DNA from: Temnothorax longispinosus
Taxonomy: Eukaryota > Arthropoda > Insecta > Hymenoptera > Formicidae
Length of the DNA stretch: 64,000 bases
Direction of reading: 5' to 3'
Assembly: GCF_030848805.1 (NCBI RefSeq)
Contig: NC_092358.1
Coordinates: 15,220,469 to 15,284,468 of the forward strand
Within the stretch, counting starts at the first letter, position 1. Each line of letters begins with the position of its first letter. Shown piece after piece: positions 63,759-64,000 of this stretch. The notes under the pieces were generated by a model that saw nothing but the letters and a program-made list of their open reading frames with translations, was not told the origin of the DNA and ran no database searches. The position numbers and the translations under genes were made by a program.

Positions 63759-64000
63759 AACTAAATTTGTTTCTTAAGATGCAGTCTATGATTATAAATA
63801 TTTTCTCGTATTTAAAAACACATATAAAAACACACATACCTTGGTGGGATTCGAACTCGGGACCTCTGGATCGTGAGCCAACTGCCTTACGTGGTAGACC
63901 ACTTCTTAATTTAATGTTAGTGTTATATTTAGTCTACATATGTCAACCAGCGCAAATATATAATTTTTCAAAAATCATCTTAAGAAACAAATTCGGTTTA
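63759..64000. mobile_element. Small inverted-repeat element enclosing a tRNA-like sequence (runs to the window end)
   Basis: CTAAATTTGTTTCTTAAGATG at the left and CATCTTAAGAAACAAATTCGG at the right are complements. The window ends inside or at the right repeat. Confidence 0.55.
63835..63907 (-). tRNA. tRNA-like sequence (possible SINE head or tRNA pseudogene)
   Basis: The minus strand contains GTGGTCTACCACGTAAGGCAG as an A-box/D-arm-like part and CGAGTTCGAATCCCACC, a strong B box/T-arm. The acceptor stem is not convincingly paired and the anticodon arm is ambiguous, so a functional tRNA is unlikely; a tRNA-derived SINE or MITE cargo fits better. Confidence 0.4.

Overview
The window looks like a repeat-dense, AT-rich stretch of an insect chromosome, most likely hymenopteran and probably ant-like (inferred from the mix of elements and from host-gene similarity; not proven). 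Genes here have eukaryotic introns, TA-rich spacers and microsatellites. Apart from one decayed host gene (FAM50/XAP5-like, about 0.8-1.85 kb), almost everything recognisable is a mobile element or its cargo. A 500-base assembly gap lies at 6879-7378.

Layout. 0-9 kb: FAM50-like pseudogene, small inverted-repeat elements (MITEs), a pogo/Tigger-like remnant with a C-terminal zinc finger, a Copia-type LTR fragment, a P-element-like transposon with a THAP exon beside the gap, and a Penelope-like (PLE) endonuclease remnant. 9.06-12.98 kb: a Copia retrotransposon with both LTRs and a 5-bp target duplication but broken coding. 13.8-15.02 kb: a second PLE fragment between inverted terminal repeats that carry hammerhead-ribozyme-like cores. 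15.5-21.43 kb: a Helitron (OTU protease, HUH Rep, PIF1 helicase) with a 3' hairpin and CTAG end. 21.4-22.1 kb: a satellite of about 130 bp. 22.39-27.3 kb: a two-ORF non-LTR retrotransposon on the minus strand.

27.3-50.9 kb is one nested structure. A second non-LTR element of the same family is split at a TA by a mariner element (30474-49271). The mariner is split by a 4-bp-TSD element with ends TGTGACCG/CGGTCGCA (30767-48844). That in turn is split by a 15.4-kb, nearly perfect palindrome (33065-48446) flanked by ATCG. At each level, removing the insert plus one copy of the duplication restores the interrupted reading frame or repeat unit. Each 7.7-kb arm of the palindrome carries the same genes: an acidic cysteine-rich protein, a cysteine-rich 126-residue protein, two tandem copies of an orphan two-exon gene, and a RING-WWE ubiquitin ligase closely resembling RNF146/Iduna. 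I recognise no transposase in it. This palindrome is the best candidate for an undescribed system.

50.9-53.44 kb: a Ty3/gypsy-like element deleted from its primer-binding site into the reverse transcriptase. 53.75-56.0 kb: satellites. 56.1-58.7 kb: a 2.6-kb element with terminal inverted repeats (TIRs) of about 100 bp and unidentified cargo. 58.7-64 kb: AT-rich sequence with a 0.9-kb TIR element and a tRNA-like sequence near the end. All identifications come from reading motifs by eye; no database search was possible.
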